Shown: positions 24,295 through 32,349, counted from the first letter of the stretch. The stretch is DNA of 64,000 bases from Thermoproteota archaeon (GCA_027491415.1 JAOZFH010000050.1:22778-86777); one strand, 5' to 3'. Made by a program: numbers and translations. The notes: generated by a model from the sequence alone, not told the origin.

Positions 24295-25075
24295 CTCCTA
24301 GCGCTCTAACGAGGGCATCCCTCAGTTCTGAGACAGTCTCTCCCCTCATGACTATCACGTACACGCTCCCGTCGGCCAGCCTGATCAGCAGGAGGTCCCT
24401 CATCCTCCTTGGAGCGATCGCAAAGGCCGCCGAGAAGAGCAGCCCGGCGCATCCGAGCACTACCAGAATCTTGTCCACGCCAGCTGGCGCATCGGCGGAT
24501 GCGAGCAAGGCAATTAGCCCCGCCGAAATGCCCAGAGCGTGTCTGAAGTCAAGCCTCCTGCCCCCGCTTGGAGAGATCAAGGTGATCAGCATTGCGTACT
24601 GCAGCGAGAGCGCCCCAGCTAGAGAGGCTGGCAGGGTGAGTGGAGAGGCCCACACCTGCGCCAGCGACCACCACAGGGCTGCCCAGCCAGACAAAGTCGA
24701 TACGGCTGTGGATAGCGCCAGACCAGGCAGTCTCCGCGCGAGGACGAACCCCGACAGCTCTCCCACGTCCGCAAGCTCCACAACGTCGGGGAGCCTGACG
24801 ACCCTCTTGAGCAGGCCGTAGCTCAGGATCAGCGACTGACCTGAGACCTTAGCCTCCTTACCGCCCGCGGCCAGGAGAAGGGCCGCTCCCACCGCTATCA
24901 GGATGCCGGATGTCAGGGCAACGTCACTTCTCTTGACGACCCAGGACGCAAAGCCCAGCGGTATTGCCGCGCTGATCGAGCACATTGCCGCGGAGACCAG
25001 CGCCAGGGGCAAGCCAGACCAGGGGGCTGGCCACGCCGGTGGGCAGCGGGCGGACGCCCTCACCCGCGTCGTCAC
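24275..25075 (-). CDS. Membrane protein with PH-like domains, first gene of a regulator operon
   Basis: About 266 residues from GTG 25075, which sits about 29 nt after a TATA box (taatataa, 25100-25108), so the mRNA is probably leaderless. Its order of parts matches the next gene: two helices, a beta-rich stretch (KVSGQSLILSYGLLKRVVRLPDVVELADV), a helical block, and a beta-rich C-terminus (LLIRLADGSVYVIVMRGETVSELRDAL). The DVVEL-(V/A)-(E/D) and S-x-LRDAL/LREAL parallels indicate duplication. The genes overlap by 20 bp. Confidence 0.65.
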   Translation of the reverse strand: MTTRVRASARCPPAWPAPWSGLPLALVSAAMCSISAAIPLGFASWVVKRSDVALTSGILIAVGAALLLAAGGKEAKVSGQSLILSYGLLKRVVRLPDVVELADVGELSGFVLARRLPGLALSTAVSTLSGWAALWWSLAQVWASPLTLPASLAGALSLQYAMLITLISPSGGRRLDFRHALGISAGLIALLASADAPAGVDKILVVLGCAGLLFSAAFAIAPRRMRDLLLIRLADGSVYVIVMRGETVSELRDALVRALGGAESEV

Positions 25076-25187
25076 CTCTGTCAACCTAAGTAAGCTTACA
25101 TAATATAACCCCTTCCTAGGCCGGGCCCTCCTCCTGAAACGAGCCTCGTACGCGCTTGCAGCCCGCGCCCGGCCGTGTGAGCCCGGT

Positions 25188-25628
25188 TCATCGCCCGGAT
25201 CTCCGTCCACCTGCTGATCCAGCTGCCCGCACGAACTCATCCAGGGGTATGAGGCCAAGGCCGAACTGTGACATCCTCTCGAAATGCCTCAGGTTTCCCG
25301 TGACCAGGCCGACCCCGAGCTCAATGGCGCTAGCCCCGACTATGAGGTCGCGGAACTCCAGCCTCTCCCCGCGCCTGGTGAGCTCCAGGTCAACCATGAG
25401 GGCCCTCCTCAGGATCGTCTGGGAGATCGGGACGACCTCGTACACCCGCTCGAGGGCCCCCTTCTCCTCGTCTAAATCCCTCCCCAGGTAGGCTAGACCG
25501 AAGAGATACTCGTATAGGGTTATCTGGGAGATTAGGCACCTATACCTGTCCAAGACGGTAGACAGGGTCTCAGGCCTCCTGTGCAGCTCAATGAGGGCGT
25601 CCGTGTCTAGTAGGACCTCCTCCACCAC
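25188..25628 (-). CDS. PIN domain toxin (VapC family), second pair
   Basis: A 146-residue PIN-domain protein. Active-site acids are seen in EVLLDTDALIELH, LYEYLFGLAYL, EFRDLIVGASAIELG and a late TGNLRHFERM segment. It follows and overlaps its antitoxin gene by 22 bp. It would act as an RNase toxin. The C-terminal 15 residues are Gly/Arg-rich and probably disordered. Confidence 0.87.
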   Translation of the reverse strand: MVEEVLLDTDALIELHRRPETLSTVLDRYRCLISQITLYEYLFGLAYLGRDLDEEKGALERVYEVVPISQTILRRALMVDLELTRRGERLEFRDLIVGASAIELGVGLVTGNLRHFERMSQFGLGLIPLDEFVRAAGSAGGRRSGR

Positions 25629-25840
25629 GACCCCCTCCTCTCCCGCACCACCTCCCTGAGCTTCTCCGCCTCGCGATCGCGGAGCATGAGCCTGTCCACG
25701 AGCTCCCTCGCTTTTGAGGTCCTGTGCTCCTCCACAAGCTTGACTATCACTTCCTCGTAGGTTCTAAGGCCGAGCTCCTCCTTCATCCTCTTCAGCATCG
25801 CGAGGGTCTCGCGGGAGATCGTGAGGGTGGTCCTGCCCAT
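25607..25840 (-). CDS. VapB-type antitoxin, second pair
   Basis: 77 residues from ATG 25840. The N-terminal MGRTTLTISRETLAMLKRMKEELG is the ribbon-helix-helix-like pattern of archaeal VapB antitoxins, followed by a charged helical C-terminus. An ATG seven codons earlier (25861) is only a few bases from the TATA-like ttaatag, so the leaderless ATG 25840, 27 nt downstream of that box, is the better start. Confidence 0.8.
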   Translation of the reverse strand: MGRTTLTISRETLAMLKRMKEELGLRTYEEVIVKLVEEHRTSKARELVDRLMLRDREAEKLREVVRERRGSWWRRSY

Positions 25841-25861
25841 CCGGGCGGGGGATGAGGGCAT

Positions 25862-25889
25862 GCACTATTAAGTATTGTGAATGTAATAC
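25862..25889 (-). promoter_or_regulatory. Promoter and inverted repeat of the second vapBC operon
   Basis: The TATA-like cactattaag (25863-25872) reads leftward. Just upstream of it GTATT (25872-25876) and AATAC (25885-25889) form a short inverted repeat with an 8-nt spacer, a likely site for the antitoxin-toxin complex. Confidence 0.45.
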
Positions 25890-26032
25890 GGAGCCGGCCG
25901 GGGCGGTTGCCCTGCCCTCGCCGTCCTGACGTCTGACCGAGGGCCCGTGGCCCACCCCGCGGAACCCAAGGAGAAAAACCCTTAAGTTCTGGTTTATGCT
26001 CCTCAGCCAAAGGAGCGGAGGCCCAGACGGAG

Positions 26033-26461
26033 ATGAGAGCCGGGGATCTTGTCAAGGGGGCAAGGGCAGGCGGCTTCTCAGGACTTATCCTGGGCGCCCT
26101 CTCCGTGCCCATCAACTACTACCTCCTCGCCGTGAAGTACAGGGGAGAGATCTCGGAAGCCCTCGGGAGGCCCTACTATCCCAGCTTGGAAGGGCTGTTC
26201 TTGATCGGAACTCTCACGGCTCTGATATTCGCGCTGTGCGGCGCCCTCTACGCCGTCTCCTACGAGAGGCTACCGCCTAGGAGCCCCTTCTGGAAGGCGT
26301 TCATATTCGGCTCCCTCGTTTTCGTGGGTTCCCGGGTCGGCGATCTGGTCGTAGACTACCCGCTCTCGCGCGGCCTGGTGCTCGAGAGCGCGACGTGGTC
26401 TGCCCCCATGTGCCTGCTCGTATGGCCCTACTTCACCAGCAGGCTATATCACCGGAATTAG
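26033..26461 (+). CDS. Four-span membrane protein
   Basis: 142 residues with hydrophobic segments at about 14-32 (GFSGLILGALSVPINYYLL), 54-74 (LFLIGTLTALIFALCGALYAV), 86-102 (WKAFIFGSLVFVGSRVG) and 118-134. A GGAG lies just before ATG 26033 and a TATA-like gtttatgc about 40 nt upstream. No family is recognised. The gene stands alone, between a vapBC pair and a decayed intergenic region. Confidence 0.62.
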   Translation: MRAGDLVKGARAGGFSGLILGALSVPINYYLLAVKYRGEISEALGRPYYPSLEGLFLIGTLTALIFALCGALYAVSYERLPPRSPFWKAFIFGSLVFVGSRVGDLVVDYPLSRGLVLESATWSAPMCLLVWPYFTSRLYHRN

Positions 26462-26538
26462 TCGAGCTAGTCCGCTCGACGGCAGAGAGCCTCCTGGGAG
26501 CTGAGTGCCTCTCATCACCGTCGTGAAATCCCTATTTC

Positions 26539-26584
26539 GCGACGAAACGGCGGAACCTGGGTGAAAAAGCGGGGGCGAGGGGCC
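26539..26584. repeat. Dispersed 45-bp repeat, copy 1
   Basis: The stretch beginning GCGACGAAACGGCGGAACCT and running to GGGGCC matches 29218-29262 at most positions, with two small gaps. The bases just downstream on the plus strand read as helical protein (LEEALLAARLGDSEALKRL) that soon stops, so this copy may lie within the remains of a gene. Confidence 0.45.
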
Positions 26585-26704
26585 TCGAGGAGGCCCTCCT
26601 GGCCGCCAGGCTTGGGGACTCGGAGGCTCTGAAGAGGCTGCAGAACTCCTGAGGTCGGCGGCGGGGGAGCTCGAGGTCCTGGCCGAGGCTTGGAGAGGAA
26701 GCAT

Positions 26705-26725
26705 TGTTACCCATACTGGGTAACA
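26705..26725. promoter_or_regulatory. 21-bp perfect inverted repeat
   Basis: TGTTACCCA (26705-26713), TAC, TGGGTAACA (26717-26725). It has the same 3-bp spacer and a related GTT-ACC/GGT-AAC core as the palindrome before the DUF3307-like/satD operon. A TATA-like gatataac follows at 26734-26741. A transcription factor site is likely; the gene it controls is unclear. Confidence 0.5.
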
Positions 26726-26753
26726 TCTTCCCCGATATAACGGAGTCATAAAA

Positions 26754-26808
26754 GAGCCTACGGGAGATGATCCTATGTAGGCTCCTCCCCCCTCCTAGGG
26801 GAGGGGGG
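26754..26808 (+). other. Two tandem perfect hairpins in a gene-poor stretch
   Basis: GAGCCTAC (26754-26761) pairs with GTAGGCTC (26777-26784), and CCCCCCTCC (26787-26795) pairs with GGAGGGGGG (26800-26808) across a 4-nt loop. A TATA-like tcataaaa (26746-26753) is immediately upstream. It could be a structured leader, a small RNA or a terminator. Nothing else in 26462-26880 looks like an intact gene. Confidence 0.35.
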
Positions 26809-26882
26809 AAATCCATAAGTCCGCGTCGCCACGTAGGGCTCGGCATCCGAGCCTTGGAGGTCGAGGTCGACGGGGTTCGCTG

Positions 26883-27230
26883 AGGGAGAGGTGGGACGAG
26901 GTTAGGAGGGCCTTCCTAGAGAGGTTCGAAAGGGACATAACGGAGGAGGATCTCCTCAGGGAGGGGGAGAGGGAGAGGCTCCTGATCGAGGTCGAGGCCC
27001 GCCTGGACGAGCTGTCCATTGAAGGAAAAGATCTGCTCGTGTACGCCGCCGCTGAGGGAGAGGAGGAGGCGGGGAGGCTCTTCGTCTCGCTGAGGATCCC
27101 CGTGGCAGCGGTCTTGGCCGCGCTGGCGGCAGGGGGATTGAGTCCTACTCGGGCACAGGGCCAGGGAGCTGATCAGGCTGCCGAGGGAGCCAGCGGGGGA
27201 TTGGAGCTGACCTCCTCGCTTCAAGGCTAG
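26883..27230 (+). pseudogene. Coding region lacking a start codon, C-terminal membrane helix
   Basis: From 26883 the frame reads REVRRAFLERFE-like charged helix, then LIEVEARLDELSIEGKDLLVYAAAEGEEEAGRLF and a hydrophobic IPVAAVLAALAAGG before a Gly/Ala tail and stop at 27228-27230. The only standard start is GTG 27039, deep inside. The bases before 26883 read as protein in another frame (IRALEVEVDGVR), so a frame change near 26881 probably removed the original start. No family is recognised. Confidence 0.45.
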
Positions 27231-27244
27231 CCTGCCTGCGCGTC

Positions 27245-28461
27245 TCACTTGGGCGAATTAGATCTGCTCCCTGCCTCAATCTTCGGGAGAGTCAGGCTCA
27301 CGGCCAGCGCCAGCGCCTCCAGCCCGGCGGAGGCGGCGAAGGCGCCCTCGAGCCCCAGGCCAGAAAGGAGTCCCGCTAGGGCTGGTCCCAACGCCCCGAA
27401 CGCCCTGGTGAAGGTTCCCTCTATGGCCACCGCCTTGCCCCTGTCCTCCTCCGGGAAGGCGTCCATCGTGTAGGCCAGCAGGCCGGGGGAGAAGAGTGGC
27501 GTCAGCGCGCCGGCCAGCAGGGCCGCGTAGAAGAGAACCGGGATCAGGGGGGCGAGCGCCAGGCAGGCGAAGACGGATGTAGCGACGACGTAGGTCGCGG
27601 AGTAGAGCCTCCTCCTGTCCACCCTGTCCGCCAGCGCCCCGCCGGCGAGGGACAGGGCGGCGCGGGCGGCGTACCCAGCGGAGTAGGCCGAGAACACCTG
27701 GCCAGCGGAGAGGCCGACGGACTCGCCGAGGAGGGGGACCAGAGGGTAGGAGCCGTAGGCCAGGGCGTCGAGGGACTTGATGACGCAGAACCTGGCCAGC
27801 AGCCCGCGGTTTGCCATGGAGCGGAGGTCGGACAGCGCGGAGGGGGGCTGAACCTGCCCGAGCCGGAGCCCGTCTTTGCGGATTCGTACCCTGGGAGCCT
27901 CAGGGCCGCCAGCCCGGCCAGGGCGAGGGGGGCGCCGGCCAGAGCGAAGGTCCACCGCAGCCCGAGCCTCGAGGCCACCAGGGCAGAGCCCGCGGTGCCC
28001 AAGGCCATGGCCGAGGAGAGCAGGAGGCCCCACACGCCGAAGGAGAGACCCCTCCCGCCGCTCAGCCTCGCCAGCATGGGGGCCGTCGGCACCCTGGCCA
28101 CAGACCCTGCGGCATAGGAGGCCAAGTAGAGGGCAGCGACGGCAGCGGCCCCCGAGGCCGCCCCGAGGGCCGCGGCGCCGAGGCCCGACGCTATCGCCCC
28201 GACGGCCATCTGAAGCGCTCCGCCCAGCCTGTCGGCCAGGACACCCGCTGGCACCCCTATCGCCATGCCCAGGAGCCTGGAGGCCGTGAGGAGCGCGCCG
28301 TAGGCCTCGGCAGAGGATCCGAGCTCCCTCAGGTAGAGGGGGAGCGACACGCCGACGACCGACCTGGAGAGGGCGTCGGCGAAGATGAGGGAGTACAGGG
28401 TGAGAAGCTCCGGCGTCAGGATCCCTCTGACCCTCGACTCATCTCTCTCAGGTCGAGCCAA
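27245..28461 (-). pseudogene. MFS transporter interrupted by one frameshift
   Basis: Two overlapping frames join into one transporter of about 400 residues. The first (28461 to about 27845) covers the first six membrane segments, with the MFS loop GVLADRLGGALQ. The second (about 27845 to 27245) covers the rest, with GALADRVDRRRLYSATYV and an end at IEAGSRSNSPK. The change falls in a run of six C's (coding strand) near 27841-27846, and one extra C would restore a single frame. Sequencing error, recent mutation or phase variation are all possible. The gene overlaps the PqqD-like gene upstream. Confidence 0.75.
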
Positions 28462-28736
28462 ATAACTCCCCTCTCGGAGAGCTTTAGGATCAGCCTCCAG
28501 GCGGCTCTAATCAATTCCTGCGGGGGGTCTTCGGATGTGAAGGCTTCCCCTAAAATATCCTTAAGGGTTCTAGGGCCGTCGGACAAGCTCAGTATCTTTA
28601 CAACGACTTCGCTCTTAGCCACCATGAACTTCCCGTTAGACTTGTTCAGGATTAGCGGGGGATCCGGTGGCTTGATTCTAATGATGGCATCAGGCGACCT
28701 ACTGGGCCTGATTTCGAGAATCTCCTTCACATCCAT
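28416..28736 (-). CDS. Small PqqD-like protein
   Basis: 106 residues. The middle reads LILNKSNGKFMVAKSEVVVKILSLSDGPRTLKDILGEAF, then an end helix and GVIWLDL. This resembles PqqD-type winged folds (a binding/recognition module for peptide-modifying enzymes), but no radical-SAM partner is nearby, so the call is tentative. It precedes the frameshifted MFS gene and overlaps its start by 46 bp, indicating one transcription unit. Confidence 0.5.
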   Translation of the reverse strand: MDVKEILEIRPSRSPDAIIRIKPPDPPLILNKSNGKFMVAKSEVVVKILSLSDGPRTLKDILGEAFTSEDPPQELIRAAWRLILKLSERGVIWLDLREMSRGSEGS

Positions 28737-28774
28737 CTCTCTAACCTCCTCTTAAGCGCGCGCTGATCGATGCA

Positions 28775-29110
28775 ATGGCCAAGCTGGAAGAGGAAGCTTC
28801 GTTTTATGACTGCTACAGGGAACTCCTCCGCTTGAGGGTGCCCATAATTGCTGTGGAGGGTAACAACGATTACACAGCCATAGAGAAAGGGGCTTACTTC
28901 TGGGAGAAATACTTCGGGCCGCTCTACGGCGTAGTTCAGGTTAGACTTCTTATTTGTGCTCTCGATTCTGATATGGGAAGGGTCTACCCAGATCAATTGG
29001 AATTGGGTGGGAGAAAACAATCCAGAATTACGATGGAATTTCAAAGATATTAATAGCCCACTACCCGTATCACAGCGAAGCCCTGGATTCGAGTTCTGCT
29101 ACGTGATACT
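28775..29110 (+). pseudogene. Remnant of a calcineurin-like metallophosphoesterase
   Basis: The first frame reads LRLRVPIIAVEGNNDYTAIEKGAYFWEKYFGPLYG, matching the V-x-G-N-H-D motif and following region of metallophosphoesterases, but with Asn in place of the motif His. A second frame gives LLICALDSDMGRVYPDQLEW and a third KILIAHYPYHSEAL, the next motifs of that family. The N-terminal and C-terminal parts are gone and at least two frame changes occur within 330 bp, so this is a decayed gene. Confidence 0.6.
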
Positions 29111-29222
29111 CCACAACCTTCCTTGATATGCCGAGTTCTGAAACAAGCTCGGCTAAGTAAGCTTCTCTTCTCATTAGGGACGAGACTACACGGAATCTCA
29201 CGGCGTGAAAGAGCCCTGCGAC
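29070..29222 (-). pseudogene. ArsR-like helix-turn-helix remnant
   Basis: About 50 residues of a winged helix-turn-helix: VAGLFHAVRFRVVSSLMRREAYLAELVSELGISRKVVEYHVAELES, after which a stop cuts the domain before the wing. ArsR-family proteins normally run 80-100 residues or more. No good start codon is visible (GTG 29201 is possible). It lies end to end with the phosphoesterase remnant and beside the second copy of the dispersed repeat. Confidence 0.5.
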
Positions 29223-29262
29223 GAAACGCGCGAAACCTGGGTTAAAAATCGGGAGGGGGGCC
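29218..29262. repeat. Dispersed 45-bp repeat, copy 2
   Basis: Matches 26539-26584 (shared core GCGACGAAACG, AACCTGGGT, AAAAA, CGGG and a G-rich end). On the minus strand it contains a TATA-like ATTTTTAAC pointing toward the ArsR-like remnant. Confidence 0.45.
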
Positions 29263-29299
29263 AAGTGGCCCCACGAGGGTCTCTTGCACGGATCCGCGT

Positions 29300-30907
29300 T
29301 CAGTTTGTGCCCTCCTCGCCGACACCCCCGCCCCCGCGCCTCGCTCGTCGGCTGGCCTGAATCCACGCGGCCAGCGCTACGACGGTTCCTCCGAGGACGG
29401 TGCCGATGGCAACGGCCACCGGGGAGGAGAGTCCTCCTCCCGTCCCGGCGGGTGGGGGTGTGGTCGACGACGGCCCCTCGGTCTGTGGGGGCGAGGTTGA
29501 GGGGGGCTGAGTCTCGGTCTCCGCGGGCGGAGCGGTCTCGGTGGGCGGCGGAGGTGGGACCGACACTGTGGCGTTCACGGTGAACCTCTCGCCCCCGGCG
29601 ACGCAGGTCAGACTCACCGTGTAGTTGCCTGGTTCGATCCTCTGGTCGACGCGGACGGTCACGGGCTCCGTCTCGACCTCCCCGGACGATAAGTGCACGG
29701 GCCCGGACGGAAGTTCAACGGCCAGCTGCGCGGTGGGTGGGGTGACCGTCCATCCCACCAGCAGGTCGGCCTCAAATCCCCCGAGGGACTGAAGGGTGAG
29801 GTTCAGATCGGCCGAGTCCCCCGGCGAGATCTTCAGCGATTCGGGCGAGAGGGTCACGTTGAGCCCCGCCTCCTCGGTGGCCTCCTCGGGACGCCCTCCG
29901 GATGCCGCCCGGTCGAAGAGGTTCAGGAGCAGGCGGTCGTTTCCATCTGGATCTCCCTGCAGGAAGAAGGCCCACCAGAGGGGGGACCCCACGGCCAGTA
30001 TCCCGCCCCCGTCCACCTCGGAGAAGGCGACCATCCCCACGTCCCCCGACTCGCCCGGAATGCCCGCGATCACCAGGGAGTTCGGTGACGAGGCCTCTAC
30101 CGGGGTTGGCCGGAGCAGCCCCACGGCGGAAACGCCTTCCGTGAGCCAGTGCTCCGCCAGCCTGTCCGCCCTAATCCACCCCGATTCCTCCCCATCCCTG
30201 AACGTCAGTCCGAACTCGCCCGTCAGTTGATTCGCCGCGTCCACCGAACCCCTGAAGAAGTAGGAGGCGAAGACCACCAGGTACCCCCCGGACCTGACGT
30301 AGGACTTGATGCGGGATTGACTCATCGATAACAGGCCCCTCTCGTCGAGGATGATTACGTCGAAGGATTCTAGGCCGTCCGACACCCGATGCCAGTCTTC
30401 GCGGAGGACGTAGCTCACGTTGACCTCCGCTTCTTCCACGAATCTCTGAAGCGTCGAGAATGCGTTTGGGTTCGTCGTCGACCCTTCAGAGAAGGGCGAG
30501 GAGTATACCAAGACGTCGAGCCTCGGGGTGGAGTCCAGGACCCTTGCGGATACCGGGATCGTCAGGTCGCCTGCATCCGTCTCCACCACTATGGCGCCCC
30601 CCAGTTCTCCCGGGGTCGACGTGTTCACCCTCACCCCCACGAGCCCGGATCCGCTCGGATTGCGGATCTCCGGGTCGGAGTAGACGATCTCGATCCAGCT
30701 CGGCCCCGAGCTGATCCTCACCATGTTCGCGTCGGTCACCCTGAAGCTCCCTTCCACCACGGCGCCAACGTAGACGGAGCCGAAGTCCAGCTCGGGCGGC
30801 ATTGCCTGTGGGGTCTGCGCGGCCCCGACTGGAGAGGCCGCATGGAAGGGGGCAGAGGCTAGTGCGAACAGGCAGAGGACCAGCGCAAGAAGCACAGAAC
30901 GACTCAT
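29300..30907 (-). CDS. Cell-surface protein with signal peptide and C-terminal anchor
   Basis: 535 residues. The signal peptide is SVLLALVLCLFALASAPFHA. A region around 110-300 has an alpha/beta pattern like class-I amidotransferase-type domains (FDVIILDERGLLSMSQSRIKSYVRSGGYLVVF). It is followed by beta-sandwich-like repeats, a Pro/Thr-rich linker (TETAPPAETETQPPSTSPPQ) that may be glycosylated, and a membrane helix (VAVAIGTVLGGTVVALAAWI) with a basic tail. It is extracellular and anchored; the function is unknown. The 270 bp upstream (30908-31178) contain no gene I can support. Confidence 0.72.
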   Translation of the reverse strand: MSRSVLLALVLCLFALASAPFHAASPVGAAQTPQAMPPELDFGSVYVGAVVEGSFRVTDANMVRISSGPSWIEIVYSDPEIRNPSGSGLVGVRVNTSTPGELGGAIVVETDAGDLTIPVSARVLDSTPRLDVLVYSSPFSEGSTTNPNAFSTLQRFVEEAEVNVSYVLREDWHRVSDGLESFDVIILDERGLLSMSQSRIKSYVRSGGYLVVFASYFFRGSVDAANQLTGEFGLTFRDGEESGWIRADRLAEHWLTEGVSAVGLLRPTPVEASSPNSLVIAGIPGESGDVGMVAFSEVDGGGILAVGSPLWWAFFLQGDPDGNDRLLLNLFDRAASGGRPEEATEEAGLNVTLSPESLKISPGDSADLNLTLQSLGGFEADLLVGWTVTPPTAQLAVELPSGPVHLSSGEVETEPVTVRVDQRIEPGNYTVSLTCVAGGERFTVNATVSVPPPPPTETAPPAETETQPPSTSPPQTEGPSSTTPPPAGTGGGLSSPVAVAIGTVLGGTVVALAAWIQASRRARRGGGGVGEEGTN

Positions 30908-31178
30908 GCGGGCATCACTTTCCCCTAGTGCGCCCTGCCGAAACCCAAAAAGAGCCCCTACACGGGCCGTGAAGGCGACTCTGGGTCAGAGGGTGCATCC
31001 TCAGAACTCAGAGGAACAATTTAACCATAGCAGCTCTCTGGGGTTCAAATGGAGAGCCAGCAAGGGCCGGAGAGATCTGATTTCACCGCCTTCTGGCCCC
31101 CAGCGTCGTCCCTGAGTTCCAGAGACCCACACAGAGGACGGACGTTCCCAACTCACGCATGACTCCGGAACAGCCTGA

Positions 31179-31490
31179 TCAGGGCGGTAACGAATCCAAG
31201 TGGACCCTCGCCGACCCCTCCGCGACCTCTATTGCCACCTCCACAGCCCTCCTCAGGGCTGACGCCAAGAGACTCAGGACCTCTCTATCCATCTCGGCCG
31301 CTATCTCGGACGAGATGGGGACAAGAATGGACCCCGCAGGTGCGTCGAGGCCCAGGCGATCCTCCTCCCTCGAGGCCCAGTAGGACACGTAGTTGTGCGG
31401 AAAGGTGCCAGCGTGGTGAGACAGCCTCGCCGGGATCCCCTCAGCCCTGAGCCTTCTCACGATCTCGCCGGCGGGAATGCCGAGGCCACC
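31179..31490 (-). pseudogene. Fragment of pyroglutamyl peptidase with lost catalytic Cys
   Basis: The frame reads EIVRRLRAEGIPARLSHHAGTFPHNYVSYWASREE and ends in the usual C-terminal helix. This is the last third of a pyrrolidone-carboxylate peptidase (family C15). In active enzymes the AGT(Y/F) is followed by x-C-N with the catalytic Cys; here it is AGTFPHN, so the Cys is replaced by His. The N-terminal two thirds are missing. The pieces of frame before 31460 continue the homology (GIPAGEIV) without a start. Confidence 0.6.
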
Positions 31491-31590
31491 TCTACCCCAT
31501 CGCGAAGGTCATGACTCTCTCCAGCATGGCGGAGTGGAAGGGCCGGGGAAACGGACTTATACCGATTCGGAGTGCCGGTAGGAGGGCACC

Positions 31591-32349
31591 CTGAAGAAAA
31601 GCGACCTGAACACCTGGGGCCTGCCGTCTGTTCTGGAGGGCTCTCCTTCCCTCAGGAAGCTCTGGGATAGAGCGGTCAGTTTGGACAGCAGGCTCGTTCT
31701 CGCAGTGGACTTTCTGAGCGGTTCGAGACCGAAGGAGAGTGGCGTCAGCGCGCTCCTAGAGGAGATCGACGATCTCGCGGTCGGGGTAAAGGTTGGCCTC
31801 CCGCTGGCGCTGGAGGTCGGCTGGGAGGGTCTGTCTCGCCTCGCCTCAAGGTACCCTGAGTTCTACTGGATCGCGGACCTCAAGCTCGCGGACATCCCGG
31901 CCGTCGAGATTCGGGTGCTGGAGGGACTGGCGCTGATGGGCTTCGACGCGGCCATCATCCACCTGTTCCCAATGGGGCTGGAGGAGGTCTCCTCCGCTGC
32001 CGCGAAACTGGGGATCGACCTCATTGGGGTGGCGGCGATGAGTCACCCCAGAGCGCACACCTTCGAAGAGAGTCTCGAGACGCTGGTGGCGTACGCTCGA
32101 CAGGTCGGGGTGGAGGGGCTGGTGGTGGGGGCCACCAAGCCGGGGCTGATTGAGGCCACTCGGTCCCTACACCCCAGGGCCACGATCCTATCGCCGGGGG
32201 TGGGAGCCCAGGGGGCAGAGCCTGGAGCGGCGATCAGGGCAGGAGCAGACTTTGAGATCGTCGGCAGGGCCATAACGCTCTCCGAGAACCCTCGAACCTC
32301 TGCCGAGGAAGTCGTCGAGGCTCAGAGGGGGTGGGCGCGATGGACTTGA
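31591..32349 (+). CDS. pyrF: Orotidine 5'-phosphate decarboxylase
   Basis: Catalyses the last step of UMP synthesis. The active-site motif is DLKLADIP, preceded by LAVDF and followed by GATKPG and the phosphate-binding LSPGVGAQG. The standard start TTG 31681 would begin only nine residues before LAVDF. The frame stays open for 30 more codons to a CTG at 31591 that has GGAGG just upstream and a TATA-like cttatacc at 31556-31563, so I extend the gene to the CTG. First gene of a pyrF-pyrE-pyrK-pyrD operon. Confidence 0.85.
   Translation: MKKSDLNTWGLPSVLEGSPSLRKLWDRAVSLDSRLVLAVDFLSGSRPKESGVSALLEEIDDLAVGVKVGLPLALEVGWEGLSRLASRYPEFYWIADLKLADIPAVEIRVLEGLALMGFDAAIIHLFPMGLEEVSSAAAKLGIDLIGVAAMSHPRAHTFEESLETLVAYARQVGVEGLVVGATKPGLIEATRSLHPRATILSPGVGAQGAEPGAAIRAGADFEIVGRAITLSENPRTSAEEVVEAQRGWARWT

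Noticed and set aside
31030..31060. GGGTTCAAATGG in the intergenic stretch, considered as a tRNA T-loop.
   Set aside because: The adjoining bases do not form a T-stem and no cloverleaf partner arms are present.
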